A stretch of 28,531 bases of DNA from Temnopleurus reevesii (GCA_036244855.1 BQKZ01002978.1:19189-47719), one strand, 5' to 3'. Counted from the stretch's first letter, positions 12,701 through 20,800 are shown. Notes: generated from the letters alone by a model not told the origin. Numbers and translations are program-made.

Positions 12701-14868
12701 TCTTTCCTTCTGTCTCCTATTTGTTTTTTCCCATCTCCCTTGTTCATCAGAACGTTGAGCCTACCAAGGCCCCTACACTGGACTCCCAGCCCCCTCCCTT
12801 GAACAGGACAGTGTCAGAGGAGAGCCTACCTAACCACGTAGGGACCTACCCTAGAGCTCGTAAGCAATCTCATCCTACACCGAGATCAGAGTTTATTGTG
12901 ACCAGTACACAGTCTGGAGCTATGCCTAGTCAGATGCAAGCTGAGAAAACTATGCTTTCTGGTAAGATTCATATCATATCAAATCAAATTAAATTAAATT
13001 AGATTTAATTAAATTAAATCAAATTAAATCAAACCCCGAGGTCAGAGTTTATTGTGACCAGTACACAATCTGGAGCTATGCCTAGTCAGATGCAAGCTAA
13101 GAAAACTATGCTTTCTGGTAAGATTCATATCAAATCAAATCAAATCATATCAATTCAAATCATTTCAAATCACGTCATATCAAACCTCTGAAATTCATAT
13201 CAAATCAAATCTCTTAGATCAGAGTTTTTGTGACCAGTACACAGTCTGGAGCTATGCTTTGTCATATGCAAGCAGAGAAAACTATGCTTTCTGGTAAGAT
13301 TCAAATCAAATCAAATCAAATTATATCAAATCAAATCAATCAAATCAAATGCATATTATAAAGCAAGTAAATAAAAAAAAATAAAAAAATCAGGTGACAC
13401 AAATGATGAATGATCTTTCATACCAACTATTTTTCTTAAAACTCCTTGCAAGGAAAAAACAACAGAAAAACACATTAAAAAAATTCATTTTAGTTTAATA
13501 CAAATTAGGCTTTCTCTTTTTCTGTTTAGGCATGAATATACATATTAATAGCTTTAAAAGTATTTAAGATGATCATTTACTTGTCATAATGATTTGTTAT
13601 GAAAGAACGTTAATCAAGCGATGATAGATACATGTACGATATATGATTGTGGGGCATTTTTTATTGTGAGCAAAGTCTCAATTCATTTTTAATTTTGTTC
13701 ATGGCCGAGTGTCGTGACATATGATGAAGTTCTTTGTCTCTGTTTCATCTTTCCAGCATGTAGCTTTGGCTCAGTGCATTGTTACTCCATGCATGTAAAC
13801 TATCATTTGAGAAATTTGTCGCATTGTCTTGGAATTCAATTTTTCACTTCCATTATTTATTCAGAATTAATGCTGTTAGTAAAAAGTGTATCAAATTTAT
13901 TATTTGTAGAGTGTGATAGGATGGTGCAGTATCAACGTCCAGGCCTCTAAGAAATATTAAGATTATTCAAGAAAGTTTAATGCACCTCTTGTGTACATTC
14001 ATCATTTAGTGATGTTTGTCCATTTACAGTAATGTATCTTTATTTATAATTTTGCCATTTGTACTTTTCATTGAATTTTCATGATTAAAAAAAATGTCTT
14101 GTATTATGAGGAACATTGACAAATACATGAAAATGATATAAAAAATAATGATAAAAAGATAAAAGAATATGAAATTGATACAGATCCATTATGAATCAAA
14201 ATGTAAAGCAAATTAAATAAGTATTTAACTGTAGATCTACTTTTCCAGTGTTCATTAATGTTATTATTTTATCATTTTGAGTATTTTGTATGTTCCTTTG
14301 CACAATAATTCATTTGCCAACATTGATTATAGTATTAGTTCTATGATTTTGATGTTAAGTCAGTTACAATTTTTGATTATTTAAAAGCAGACTAAGTCAT
14401 GTTTATTTTGTATGCAGCGTTATTGTGAAAAAATGTTACAGCGGCACCTTTCAATCAAATGCTACAATTTAAATTGGTCATTGTTGCATATTCTTTGGCT
14501 TAAAAATGTACACTTGTGTCTTAATAATGCAGAGCAAAATTGTTGCCTTTTCTTTGTCTGTTTTATCACATTGAAGTTTCAGTCTTACTGTCATTGAATA
14601 AAACACAAAACTATTGTGCATGTAGGGCTACATAAAAGTAATTTCAGCATCTGTAATATAGCAATATTGCTAAAGAAGCAGGACATTCATATTCATTTTT
14701 CCCTCTCCAAATCACTTGTTTGACCTTTGACCCTCATAGGAGATGGTCGGCAGCCGTTTCTATCGGCAAGTACAGACAACCTGTCTTCCCCGGTATTCCC
14801 TCTCCCAGACACAACGAATACCGCCCTCGACTGGGACAACCTTGTGAAGGCCGCCAAGCAATATCATG
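683..14868 (+). CDS. SIPA1L: SIPA1L (SPAR-type RapGAP/PDZ protein), internal 13 exons, partial at both ends
   Basis: Thirteen exons (683-797, 1392-1529, 2354-2469, 3145-3284, 4235-4750, 5424-5477, 6966-7111, 7445-7681, 8040-8401, 9106-9310, 11554-11838, 12751-12961, 14740-14868) join into about 2650 coding bases without a stop, and the phase agrees at every GT/AG junction. The product has a PDZ domain with the core GLGQLGFHV and a long Ser/Pro-rich tail carrying the family's HTSSG...[12 protein letters not shown] and LDWDNLV segments. From the known family: these are GTPase-activating proteins for Rap, with RapGAP, PDZ and C-terminal coiled-coil regions, and they act at the actin cytoskeleton and, in neurons, at postsynaptic sites. 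The RapGAP domain and start codon lie upstream of position 1. The coiled coil is not seen. The paralog cannot be assigned, since an invertebrate may have a single ancestral SIPA1L. Confidence 0.9.
798..1391. other. Intron between exons 1 and 2
   Basis: It contains a pyrimidine-rich block with a (CT)n run at about 965-982. The small open frames at 891-1132 on either strand come from this low-complexity block. Nothing else is seen. Confidence 0.65.
1392..1529 (+). CDS. SIPA1L: SIPA1L exon 2: N-terminal half of PDZ domain
   Basis: The exon has 46 codons, phase 0 to 0, acceptor ATACAG and donor GAG/GTTAGA. It encodes [19 protein letters not shown] and then [24 protein letters not shown] is the carboxylate-binding loop of the PDZ fold, and [12 protein letters not shown] is the typical PDZ segment after the second strand pair. 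This is among the strongest SIPA1L signatures in the window. Confidence 0.95.
1530..2353. other. Intron between exons 2 and 3
   Basis: It holds the family A MITE at 1551-1703. The remaining 650 bases are AT-rich with no repeat or conserved frame recognised. The open frames at 1441-1650 and 1808-2038 are chance readings across the exon border or intron. Confidence 0.65.
1551..1703. mobile_element. MITE with GGGGGTGTTG...CAACACCCCC inverted ends (family A, copy 1)
   Basis: The element starts GGGGGTGTTGTTCAAAATCA and ends TTGCAACTTGCAACACCCCC, with exactly complementary 10-base tips, and is flanked by TAT and TAA. Internally it has AACTGCAA and ATTTTGAT motifs shared with copies at 5019, 8959, 18641 and 24876. 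It has no coding capacity, so it is a non-autonomous DNA transposon. A TWA-type target site would suggest a PIF/Harbinger-like mobiliser (inference). Confidence 0.75.
2354..2469 (+). CDS. SIPA1L: SIPA1L exon 3: C-terminal half of PDZ domain
   Basis: The acceptor is TTGTTAG/ATC and the donor is AGGAG/GTAGGA. It starts in phase 0 and leaves two bases (phase 2). It encodes [20 protein letters not shown] and then [19 protein letters not shown]. The helix [10 protein letters not shown] has His at what should be the first position of the ligand-facing helix, which in PDZ families goes with class I C-terminal ligands (inference). The closing strand VKVVVVPP is typical of the family. Confidence 0.94.
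2470..3144. other. Intron between exons 3 and 4
   Basis: It holds the inverted-repeat candidate at 2533-2678. The remainder is AT-rich with no recognised feature. The open frame at 2608-2808 is not supported as coding. Confidence 0.6.
2533..2678. mobile_element. Probable short inverted-repeat element in intron 3
   Basis: TTCAAGCCTTCACTATAGCC near 2532 pairs with GGCTATTGTGAATGCTTGG near 2659-2677; about 16 of 18 central positions match when one arm is reverse-complemented. The first arm is also like TTCAAGCATTCACAGTGGCT at 5972-5991, which suggests a dispersed family. There is no coding content. Exact ends and target duplication are unclear. Confidence 0.45.
3145..3284 (+). CDS. SIPA1L: SIPA1L exon 4: post-PDZ region, with tandemly duplicated 3' end
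   Basis: The acceptor is TTTACAG/AGG, entered in phase 2 (AG+A gives Arg), and the first donor is AGTAGGG/GTAAGA in phase 1. It encodes [20 protein letters not shown] followed by a Gly/Ser/Arg-rich stretch that opens with GARLGFNRG. Identical donors recur at 3408, 3531 and 3654, and the frame stays open to a stop at 3701-3703. The exon could therefore end at any of four donors, adding 0, 41, 82 or 123 residues, always leaving phase 1 for exon 5. Which donor is used cannot be told from the sequence; the shortest form is given. Confidence 0.8.
3203..3775 (+). repeat. 123-bp tandem repeat of exon 4 end plus splice donor, 4 copies and a decayed fifth
   Basis: Units start at GCTAGACT: 3203, 3326, 3449, 3572 and a diverged one at 3694. 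Each carries the last 82 bases of exon 4, the donor AGGGGTAAGAAC, and about 40 bases of intron with G-runs. Copies 2-4 look identical until the end of copy 4; copy 1 differs slightly (GAGGCACC against GAGGGACC). Unit length is 41 codons, so the translation repeats in frame, beginning [15 protein letters not shown] and ending [10 protein letters not shown]. Copy 5 has many changes, including a stop. The homogeneity suggests recent expansion or an assembly duplicate. Confidence 0.95.
3285..4234. other. Intron between exons 4 and 5
   Basis: The first 490 bases are the extra tandem copies of exon 4's end. From about 3776 to 4234 it is AT-rich intron with a T-rich tract before the exon 5 acceptor. 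No other feature is seen. Confidence 0.65.
4235..4750 (+). CDS. SIPA1L: SIPA1L exon 5: Ser-rich tail with basic, Arg/Glu-rich segment
   Basis: The acceptor is TATTCTAG/AT and the donor is ACTAGAG/GTGGGT; phase is 1 in and 1 out over 516 bases. It encodes [20 protein letters not shown], a polyserine run (eight Ser near residue 70), [15 protein letters not shown], and then a charged stretch with [20 protein letters not shown] and [10 protein letters not shown] that looks helical. Ser next to Arg ([26 protein letters not shown]) suggests kinase sites (inference). The coding sequence is GC-rich against AT-rich flanks. Confidence 0.9.
4751..5423. other. Intron between exons 5 and 6
   Basis: It holds the family A MITE copy at 5019-5146. 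The rest is AT-rich and featureless. Confidence 0.6.
5019..5146. mobile_element. Family A MITE, diverged copy 2
   Basis: It starts GGGGGTATTGCTCCAAAGTT and contains AATCAACTGCAAA, ATGATTTTGATTGGCGCG and CTTGCGATCAATTGCA, as in the copy at 24876-25051. The 3' tip is damaged: CTTCGAAC is present but the CACCCCC end is lost. Confidence 0.65.
5424..5477 (+). CDS. SIPA1L: SIPA1L exon 6: 54-nt symmetric exon
   Basis: The acceptor is ATAATCAG/CTTTG and the donor is TCTAAGG/GTGAGA. It has 54 bases, phase 1 to phase 1, and encodes [18 protein letters not shown] plus one base. Exon 5 ends with the G that completes its first codon, and exon 7 begins with TA, which completes its last. Because its length is a multiple of three with equal phases it can be skipped without a frameshift, so it may be an alternative cassette. 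Confidence 0.75.
5478..6965. other. Intron between exons 6 and 7
   Basis: It contains an AT-rich stretch, a minus-strand open frame at 5980-6243 (87 codons) of uncertain meaning, a sequence at 5972-5991 related to the inverted-repeat arm at 2532, and a (TTTTTTTA)n microsatellite at about 6747-6786. No plus-strand exon is seen. Confidence 0.6.
6700..6788. repeat. (ATT)n / (ATTTTTTT)n simple repeat
   Basis: Imperfect ATT/ATC triplets are followed by four or five units of A plus seven T. It ends at the G-rich TTGGAGGGGGAG. Confidence 0.85.
6966..7111 (+). CDS. SIPA1L: SIPA1L exon 7: Gln/basic-rich tail segment
   Basis: The acceptor is ATTACAG/TATAC and the donor is GCACAG/GTCAGA. It enters in phase 1 (G+TA gives Val) and leaves in phase 0. 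It encodes [36 protein letters not shown] and [11 protein letters not shown]. It has no domain I recognise. Support comes from phase agreement with both neighbours and from the frame staying open across the exon. Confidence 0.8.
7112..7444. other. Intron between exons 7 and 8
   Basis: This is a short intron of 333 bases, AT-rich, with nothing recognised beyond the splice sites. Confidence 0.7.
7445..7681 (+). CDS. SIPA1L: SIPA1L exon 8: conserved HTSSG...KWYD segment
   Basis: The acceptor is CAATCCTTAG/GCG and the donor is TACCAG/GTAACA; 79 codons, phase 0 to 0. It starts [20 protein letters not shown] and continues with [17 protein letters not shown]. The Ser/Thr-rich HTSSGxTLSxN block followed by KWYD is a landmark of vertebrate SIPA1L tails. 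The remainder is acidic and Tyr-containing ([12 protein letters not shown]). Confidence 0.92.
7682..8039. other. Intron between exons 8 and 9
   Basis: This 358-base AT-rich intron ends in TTTTTTTTCCTTCCCG and TTGCAG. No other feature is seen. Confidence 0.7.
8040..8401 (+). CDS. SIPA1L: SIPA1L exon 9: Ser/His/Pro-rich disordered tail
   Basis: The acceptor is ATCATTGCAG/TCA after a pyrimidine-rich tract. The donor is AGAAG/GTTTGT, which is weak but gives the phase (2) that exon 10 needs. The segment runs [20 protein letters not shown], then [20 protein letters not shown], then [20 protein letters not shown], and ends in Ser runs ([19 protein letters not shown]). It appears disordered, with many SP and RS motifs that could be phosphorylated (inference). 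Confidence 0.88.
8402..9105. other. Intron between exons 9 and 10
   Basis: AT-rich intron with the truncated family A copy at 8959-9035. Nothing else is recognised. Confidence 0.65.
8959..9035. mobile_element. Family A MITE, 5'-truncated diverged copy 3
   Basis: TGATTTTCATTAG, GATCAACTGTAACTGTAACG, GCAATTGATC and a terminal AGAAACACCCTGTTAG match the 3' half of family A with substitutions. It ends about 70 bases before the exon 10 acceptor. Confidence 0.5.
9106..9310 (+). CDS. SIPA1L: SIPA1L exon 10
   Basis: The acceptor is ATACACAG/GAGACC; its first G completes the AG left by exon 9. It encodes [20 protein letters not shown], then [20 protein letters not shown] and [15 protein letters not shown]. 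Two donors are possible and both leave phase 0: GAA/GTAGGC (end 9310) and GGG/GTATAG (end 9331), the second adding seven residues. Neither is a strong match, so the 3' end is uncertain. The frame stops at 9334-9336. Confidence 0.82.
9311..11553. other. Intron between exons 10 and 11
   Basis: This is a 2.2-kb AT-rich intron. A fragment at about 10013-10036 (CAATCAACTGCAACTTGCAG) resembles family A. Around 10690-10860 the plus strand is C/A-rich with few G. Several ACATGTA palindromes occur near 10870 and 11020. The open frame at 9423-9608 is AT-rich and unsupported. No exon is seen. Confidence 0.6.
11554..11838 (+). CDS. SIPA1L: SIPA1L exon 11: Pro/Ser-rich segment
   Basis: The acceptor is TTGCTACAG/AGA and the donor is CCCGGG/GTAAAT; 95 codons, phase 0 to 0. 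It encodes [20 protein letters not shown], a block rich in His, Pro and Ser ([20 protein letters not shown]), [19 protein letters not shown] and [15 protein letters not shown]. It follows a 2.2-kb intron that contains no coding signal I can see. Confidence 0.88.
11839..12750. other. Intron between exons 11 and 12
   Basis: AT-rich intron whose last 180 bases form an unusually long pyrimidine tract leading to the exon 12 acceptor. The open frames at 12524-12802 and the front of the one at 12598-13002 are translations of this tract. Confidence 0.65.
12751..12961 (+). CDS. SIPA1L: SIPA1L exon 12: RTVSEESL segment, with duplicated 3' end
   Basis: A pyrimidine tract of more than 150 bases precedes the acceptor TTCATCAG/AAC; the donor is CTTTCTG/GTAAGA. 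Phase is 0 in and 1 out. It encodes [40 protein letters not shown] and [28 protein letters not shown] corresponds to the RTLSDES-type motif of SIPA1L tails, a possible basophilic-kinase site (inference). The last 80 or so bases and the donor are copied twice in the next intron. Confidence 0.9.
12962..14739. other. Intron between exons 12 and 13
   Basis: The first 380 bases are the duplicated exon ends and pentamer repeat. The rest is AT-rich with no conserved frame; the open frames at 13714-13950 and 14412-14597 are not supported as coding. Confidence 0.65.
12970..13345 (+). repeat. Two intronic copies of exon 12's 3' end with donor, separated by (AAATC)n
   Basis: Copy A (about 13033-13117) and copy B (about 13214-13293) repeat the exon 12 sequence from CCGAGATCAGAG to CTATGCTTTCTG, each followed by GGTAAGATTC and AAATCAAATC/AAATT pentamers. 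Copy A sits exactly 156 bases after the original. Copy B has small deletions and substitutions. Stops in the microsatellite (first at 13000-13002) block in-frame read-through from exon 12. Neither copy has its own acceptor, so they are probable donor-only pseudoexons. Confidence 0.9.
14740..14868 (+). CDS. SIPA1L: SIPA1L exon 13: SSP..PLPDT..LDWDNLV segment before the coiled coil
   Basis: The acceptor is ACCCTCATAG/GAGATGG, entered in phase 1, and the donor is CATG/GTACCC, leaving phase 1. It encodes [20 protein letters not shown] and [20 protein letters not shown], then QYH. This matches the conserved stretch of SIPA1L proteins just before the C-terminal coiled coil. The next coding exon is not visible before the N gap. 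Confidence 0.92.
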
Positions 14869-15497
14869 GTACCCATCTTTACTTTGTGCAACCATCATTA
14901 TAGATGCCTGCGTCATCATCATCATCATCATCCCATCTTTCATTTCTTGTTTGCTCATCCATTACACCATACTATGCATCATGTTTTCAAAGTACCCATA
15001 GTATAGTTCAAGGGTTTCTTGACCATTTTTGACTCGATAATCTCTTTTGACATCATAGGACTATTTTATCTTGCATGCTTCATCTTCCCCAAACAATCAA
15101 ATGTTCACCTTTTGCTTGCTTCATCAACTGTGTAGTGATTTTGATTTTCTTTTGTTTCAAATGTATAACATGGTTGTTAATAGTCTGATGATATTCATCC
15201 TTGATATTTAATTTTCATTTCATAGAATTTTCTCTCTTCTCTCATCTCATTTTCATAGATCATCACTCCTAGCCCTCATCAGTTGCATGCCATTGTATTT
15301 TATTGTTGAAACTTTGTTCATGTTGCATGCTTGTTTAATTTTACTTAGATATAGTGACAGATTTCTAACTTTAAAGCCCAAGTACAGTTTTGGTAAAAGC
15401 CAAGATTTTTATCGCCAAATTTTGTCTTCAAATCTACTTAAAAAGAAACATGATATCATGAACATGTTGTACAAAAGATTGTACGAAAAATTAACAA

Positions 15498-16236
15498 NNN
15501 NNNNNNNNNNNNNNNNNNNNNNNNNNNNNNNNNNNNNNNNNNNNNNNNNNNNNNNNNNNNNNNNNNNNNNNNNNNNNNNNNNNNNNNNNNNNNNNNNNNN
15601 NNNNNNNNNNNNNNNNNNNNNNNNNNNNNNNNNNNNNNNNNNNNNNNNNNNNNNNNNNNNNNNNNNNNNNNNNNNNNNNNNNNNNNNNNNNNNNNNNNNN
15701 NNNNNNNNNNNNNNNNNNNNNNNNNNNNNNNNNNNNNNNNNNNNNNNNNNNNNNNNNNNNNNNNNNNNNNNNNNNNNNNNNNNNNNNNNNNNNNNNNNNN
15801 NNNNNNNNNNNNNNNNNNNNNNNNNNNNNNNNNNNNNNNNNNNNNNNNNNNNNNNNNNNNNNNNNNNNNNNNNNNNNNNNNNNNNNNNNNNNNNNNNNNN
15901 NNNNNNNNNNNNNNNNNNNNNNNNNNNNNNNNNNNNNNNNNNNNNNNNNNNNNNNNNNNNNNNNNNNNNNNNNNNNNNNNNNNNNNNNNNNNNNNNNNNN
16001 NNNNNNNNNNNNNNNNNNNNNNNNNNNNNNNNNNNNNNNNNNNNNNNNNNNNNNNNNNNNNNNNNNNNNNNNNNNNNNNNNNNNNNNNNNNNNNNNNNNN
16101 NNNNNNNNNNNNNNNNNNNNNNNNNNNNNNNNNNNNNNNNNNNNNNNNNNNNNNNNNNNNNNNNNNNNNNNNNNNNNNNNNNNNNNNNNNNNNNNNNNNN
16201 NNNNNNNNNNNNNNNNNNNNNNNNNNNNNNNNNNNN
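15498..16236. other. Assembly gap (739 N)
   Basis: Unresolved bases. Open frames spanning it are artefacts. It lies in the intron after exon 13, where the exon(s) leading to the SIPA1L coiled coil would be expected, so a missing exon here cannot be excluded. Confidence 0.99.
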
Positions 16237-16650
16237 ATTTTTTATAATTATGGAATTTGATTGAATATACCATAACTATTCAACATTATTCTTCCAACAA
16301 TACTTGAAGAATTAGCCAACACCTATAATACTGACGAGAAAAGGGAAAATTTTGTCCACTTTTCTGAAAAAGGAAGAAATTGTTAAATTTTGTGTACAGA
16401 ATGAATGGAGAGCTGTCCACAAATACGTCACAGATTTGAACGTAGACGACTAATAATTGGTCGGCATTGCCGACTCAAGGATTCCCATGACGGGACATTC
16501 ACTATAACTTTGTAAATTCATACCTTTTGAATGGATCGTCGGATTATGCTAAAATTTTCACAGTTGGTTCATTTTATTTTTCTCCATCTACTGAGAGAAT
16601 ATAAAATGCAGGGTTTCGTTCTTCTTTAAATCTAAAAAAAAAAATATTAA

Positions 16651-16905
16651 AGGCTGTGGTGTAGTGGTTCTGACTCGCCTTTCAACCATAGAGTAGTAGG
16701 TTTAAATCCCACCCATGGCGTTAATTTCCTTCAGCAAGAAATTCATCCATCTTGGGCTGCACTCTACCCAGGTGAGATGTATGGGCACCTTTATTCCTTG
16801 AAATGCCATGTTCGCTGGTGTACGCCGGGCTAAAGCTAGAGTAATGATAATGCAAAGCGTCTTGAGTACGCAGCAGAGTGGATACTTGAGCTATATAAAT
16901 TGCTG
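16651..16905 (+). mobile_element. tRNA-derived SINE, copy 1 (decayed)
   Basis: The head GTGGTGTAGTGGTTCTGACTC resembles a Pol III A box. The B box is GGTTTAAATCCC, altered from GGTTCGAATCC. The body shares CCATGGCGTTAATTTCCTTC and AGCAAGAAATTC with the copy at 20990. It ends GAGCTATATAAATTGCTG. The head folds from a tRNA ancestor, but the promoter is damaged. Confidence 0.8.
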
Positions 16906-17571
16906 TTAGAATGTGTACTGATATATTGATATTTGTGATTTATTTTTTTTAATTCATTAATTCATTCATTTATTCATTCATATCATATTGGTGTAGTGTT
17001 TCATGCTTTGTAGATACCTGTATTGATATAGCTTCAGAAAATAAAATTTTTTTCCTTACGTGCAGAATTTTTTGTAATCTTTTTCATGACTGCTTTTACA
17101 TTACAGTCTATTTCCATGTCCTCATGCTCATATTGCCTTATATTATAGAAACATTTTATTGTTGCAAGTGATCATGTTGCACAGGTTATTGGTATTACTG
17201 TAGTTGCTTCAGACATTAATCAACAAGTAGTTTGCAATTAATAGCTTGGATATAGATGTTATTTGTAGTCTGAATTATCAAGTACATGTATTCCTTTGTG
17301 TTTTTTTTTAAATATTTTTATATTTGTGTTATAAAACCATGCCTGTTCACTACACTTTGGATTGAGATTCATGCTTCAATTTCTATTTGAAGCATACTTT
17401 TTACAATTTGTATTCACTCTATTGAGTTAGTCCACGATATGAACTCAAATATGTATGTGTGGGTACCATTTGAAACATAATAGAAATTATACATGCTAGA
17501 TTTGATAGAATTGTGATTATCATTTCCTTTATAAATGCTTGGCCATTGCACACAGGTGGCCTTTATGAATG

Positions 17572-17640
17572 AATAATATTGATAATATTGGCATTTATAT
17601 AGCGCTCTTACAGAAGCGGCTGTGCATTATATCAAATAGG
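17572..17640 (-). mobile_element. SINE 3' fragment
   Basis: AATAATATTGATAATATTGG then ATTTATATAGCGCTCTTACA is the reverse complement of the GCGCTATATAAAT...(ATT)n tail seen at 21260-21306. Only the tail end is preserved. Confidence 0.55.
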
Positions 17641-17827
17641 CATGAATCACTAGCATAGAGGGAATGTGGTAGGTGCATGCCTTCACATTTGTATCTCATT
17701 ATTCAAACTGGGACAATGTATTCCATCCAACCTTTGTTATAGATATATATATATGTATATTTGCCAGTTTTTACTAATGCATGTTCTACTTGTTCCCCCT
17801 CTCTCCCTCCTCCGTATAAACACACAG

Positions 17828-17833
17828 TGCCTG
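17828..17833 (+). CDS. SIPA1L: Candidate 6-nt microexon (or start of a short terminal exon) of SIPA1L
   Basis: A strong acceptor is followed after only six bases (TGCCTG) by GTGAGT, a near-consensus donor. The acceptor has a TACTAAT branch-like motif near 17772, a pyrimidine tract at 17783-17814, and no other AG between them and CACACAG. Exon 13 leaves phase 1, and the six bases keep phase 1, inserting Val-Pro. If the GTGAGT is ignored, the same acceptor opens a ten-residue tail (VPGEYDSMYL) ending at TAA 17857-17859, giving a form without the coiled coil. No transcript evidence is available. Confidence 0.4.
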
Positions 17834-20800
17834 GTGAGTATGATTCAATGTATCTCTAATGCAGCTGTCCATACGCTATCAAATCAGTTGCATTGCGTGT
17901 AAACCTCTGTCCTTTGCATTGTTTCCAAACCTTGGCTCTTTTTAGTGCTATTCTTTCTCTTTCTTATCTCATTGTAGAACACCTTTTCTGTTTGGCTATT
18001 CCTCTGAAAAATATGAATTTTAACTTGGATATCTGTCCATAAACTTCATTTCATTAGGAATACTAGCCTTGAACCATTCAGAACAATCACACTTTTGTGG
18101 TTTGCTGTGTCTTCTGTCTTGCATTTTTTTCTGTTCTGATCTGTGCTTCATATCTCTGGAAAAATTTTTTTCATATTTTTGTTTGGTGAATATATAGTAA
18201 TGTAAAAGCTGTAGTGGATGACTTAGTCTTGCAGTGTTGGTGGCGGTCACTCATTGTCAGTGGTTTTTACGATCAGATATAATGAAATATGACTGAACTT
18301 AGTGTTCATTTGCACTTGTTTTGGTATGATTGGTGTTGTAATGGTTTCATGCTATTATTGTGTTTATATGTTGGGTCATAAAACCACTGACAATACTTTC
18401 TTTGTAGTTCTTCTTCTCTTTTCTTCTTTTTTTTTCTTGAATATTCATGATATTAAATGCTGTGAAAATAGCTGCTCTTCATTTTTTTCTTCGTCCTTTT
18501 ATCGAGTTACTTTTATGATTTAATTTTGTCTTAAGATATCATTTTTTGTACTGAGCTAGAGCTTTGCCAGAAAATAGGAATAAATTAACTTGGAGCTTCC
18601 TAAAATGCATATCTACATTATTTCCCAAGTTTTGCTTTTATGTGCATTTATAAGACGCGCATGAAACAATGATTTTGATTGGCATGTTACAATCAACTGC
18701 AACTTGCGATCAATTGCAATTTTGAACAACACCCCTTTAGACATAATGTTTGGAGGGACCATGATATCATTGATGCCTGAAAAGTTACATTTATAAATTT
18801 TAAAGCTTTATAGCTCATGATTGACTTGCAATGTATGTGATATCCATCAAATTTTCAGAGCTTGCTCATTTGTTCCTCTCCATTCCAACAAAACACCTTA
18901 ATTTCCCTTTCAATATACATGAACGTTTTCAGCTTACTCAAACTAAGTGAATTTTAGGGCAAAGAAATCTTTATTTATTTTTTTCTTCATGTTCCACTTT
19001 CTATTATTTGACTTGATCTTTTACATTTTTGTTAGGAGTGTGCGTAATTTGATCAGTTTCTTTAAAAAGCAATTTTCATGAGCCCAAGCTGAAGATCACA
19101 CATAGTCCCAATGGAGTGAGAAGCATGCTAGGCATTCTCCCCTTGAGAGATGCAATAGAATTCATGGATCATACACTTGCTTTGAGAGCCTCAGCTTATC
19201 GTTATCTCAATCTTCATCTCATCATAATGTATTTAGCCAGTGAATCATATACTTTGAGAAGGGGCTATCCCATTAGCAGGTCTTGATTGAGTCACCATGC
19301 TTGAAAATGAGGGAGAAAGCAAGAAAAATGGGACTTTGCTATGAAATGGCATAGAATGATTCTTTTCAGGAATCTGGTCCCAGTTGCCTGTCCGTGCTAA
19401 AGAATCCTAACTTCTATATTAGGGGAGAAACAAGAAGCTAACATGACTAAGCAAGAATGAGGTACATGTATTTAAGGACATTTCTTGCAATTGGTCATTT
19501 TGTCCATTCTTAATCTCCTTCCAAAGATTAAAATGGTCATTCTATCAAGTAATCTACAAAATCTAGATCAGTCAATGCCAATATTAAACTTTATAAGCCA
19601 ATATTTTAATGCACATGAATTTTAGACCTTTTCACACATTAGCGACTTGTTATTGTAATGTTTTGAAAGATTATTGTACACTAGTCTGTGGGGATTCTAA
19701 TGAGTGAAAATGTTAGCAAATTTATGGTTGCAAAATTCGCAAAAATAATCTTCTAGGGAAAACTCCAGCGCATACATTACCTTCTCGTGCTTATATATTG
19801 AACAGCTAGGCAATCACTGAATGTTTTTAACCATATCAGACAATAGCTCAGAAGAATATAAATTGATGGGAAAACTGTCATGTGCTATATCAGACTGGGA
19901 ACCAAAGGCATTTTGTCGGATAAACACCTGCTAAGTGCGAATGGGGTGTTACTGCATTCCCTCCATTTGTTTCCATACAACCCGTACATATGCAACCTTC
20001 CCTTGAGGCACTCAATGATGATCACAAATCTGATTTAATATCTTAATAGAGTTCACCAAGGTCTCGTACTACATAAAACACTTGATGAAAGCTAAAAATA
20101 TCTGTATGCGAGCGTGGTAAATGTTTATATGGGTATTAGTCATGGTAAGATGTGCAGTGAGTGATAAGATGGTGTATGATCTGCATTGAAAGGAAGAAGG
20201 ATCAAAGGGAATGTGTGAGCTTGAATATCACTTTTATTTGATAACCCTGTCAATGCATGCTATCCCTTGTTAAATAGCTCATTGAGATGGTATGTTAGAA
20301 GCTGTCTCTACAACTTTCTTGGTTGGAATATTGTTAATATTTCAATTAACATGGTTTTGTGCACTGACATAAAATGTACCGGTACTTGAAATAAAATGAG
20401 GGTATTATGAAAGTTTCTTGGGGGGGGGTGTAGGAATATGAGTAAGCAGGCCTCGCAATCATTACAAATATTGTATTATTCCATGCTCATGTCTTCACTG
20501 AACTTTACATGTACTTAAGATTGTATAGCACATATCCAACAGTAATTATTTTCTCGCTATCACCTGCCCTCTCCCCTTCTCTCTTTAACAGTATCATCTT
20601 TTTTCTGTTGGAAATATTGAGAAGTTCTGAGTATGGTAACAATTGCTGCTTGATGAATTTAAGGGAACTAGTTTTAAGTTACAAAGATAAGAACTTGAGA
20701 AAGATGAACAATAATCTTCTTTGGTCTACATGTAAGTCAGACGCCTGATAACAGTTGTTCAGAGGCTTTACCACTCAATTGGTCTAATAAGAGAATGGAA

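Larger units (their letters stand above)
14869..17827. other. Intron after exon 13
   Basis: It holds a short (CAT)n at about 14914-14932, the N gap, a SINE at 16651-16905, (ATTC)n at about 16952-16982 and a SINE 3' fragment at 17572-17640. No further exon is seen. Confidence 0.55.

Noticed and set aside
12524..12802. Hydrophobic plus-strand open frame that could be read as a membrane protein
   Set aside because: It is the Leu/Phe/Ser translation of the long pyrimidine tract ahead of the exon 12 acceptor.
13033..13293. Copies of exon 12's end as real alternative exons
   Set aside because: They lack acceptors, the spacer has in-frame stops, and copy B has small indels.
15287..16273. Long open frames of 260-325 codons
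   Set aside because: Most of their length is the N gap; the few real codons are AT-rich intron.
16651..16722. tRNA gene
   Set aside because: The head is tRNA-like but continues into a SINE body shared with 20990, and the B box is altered.
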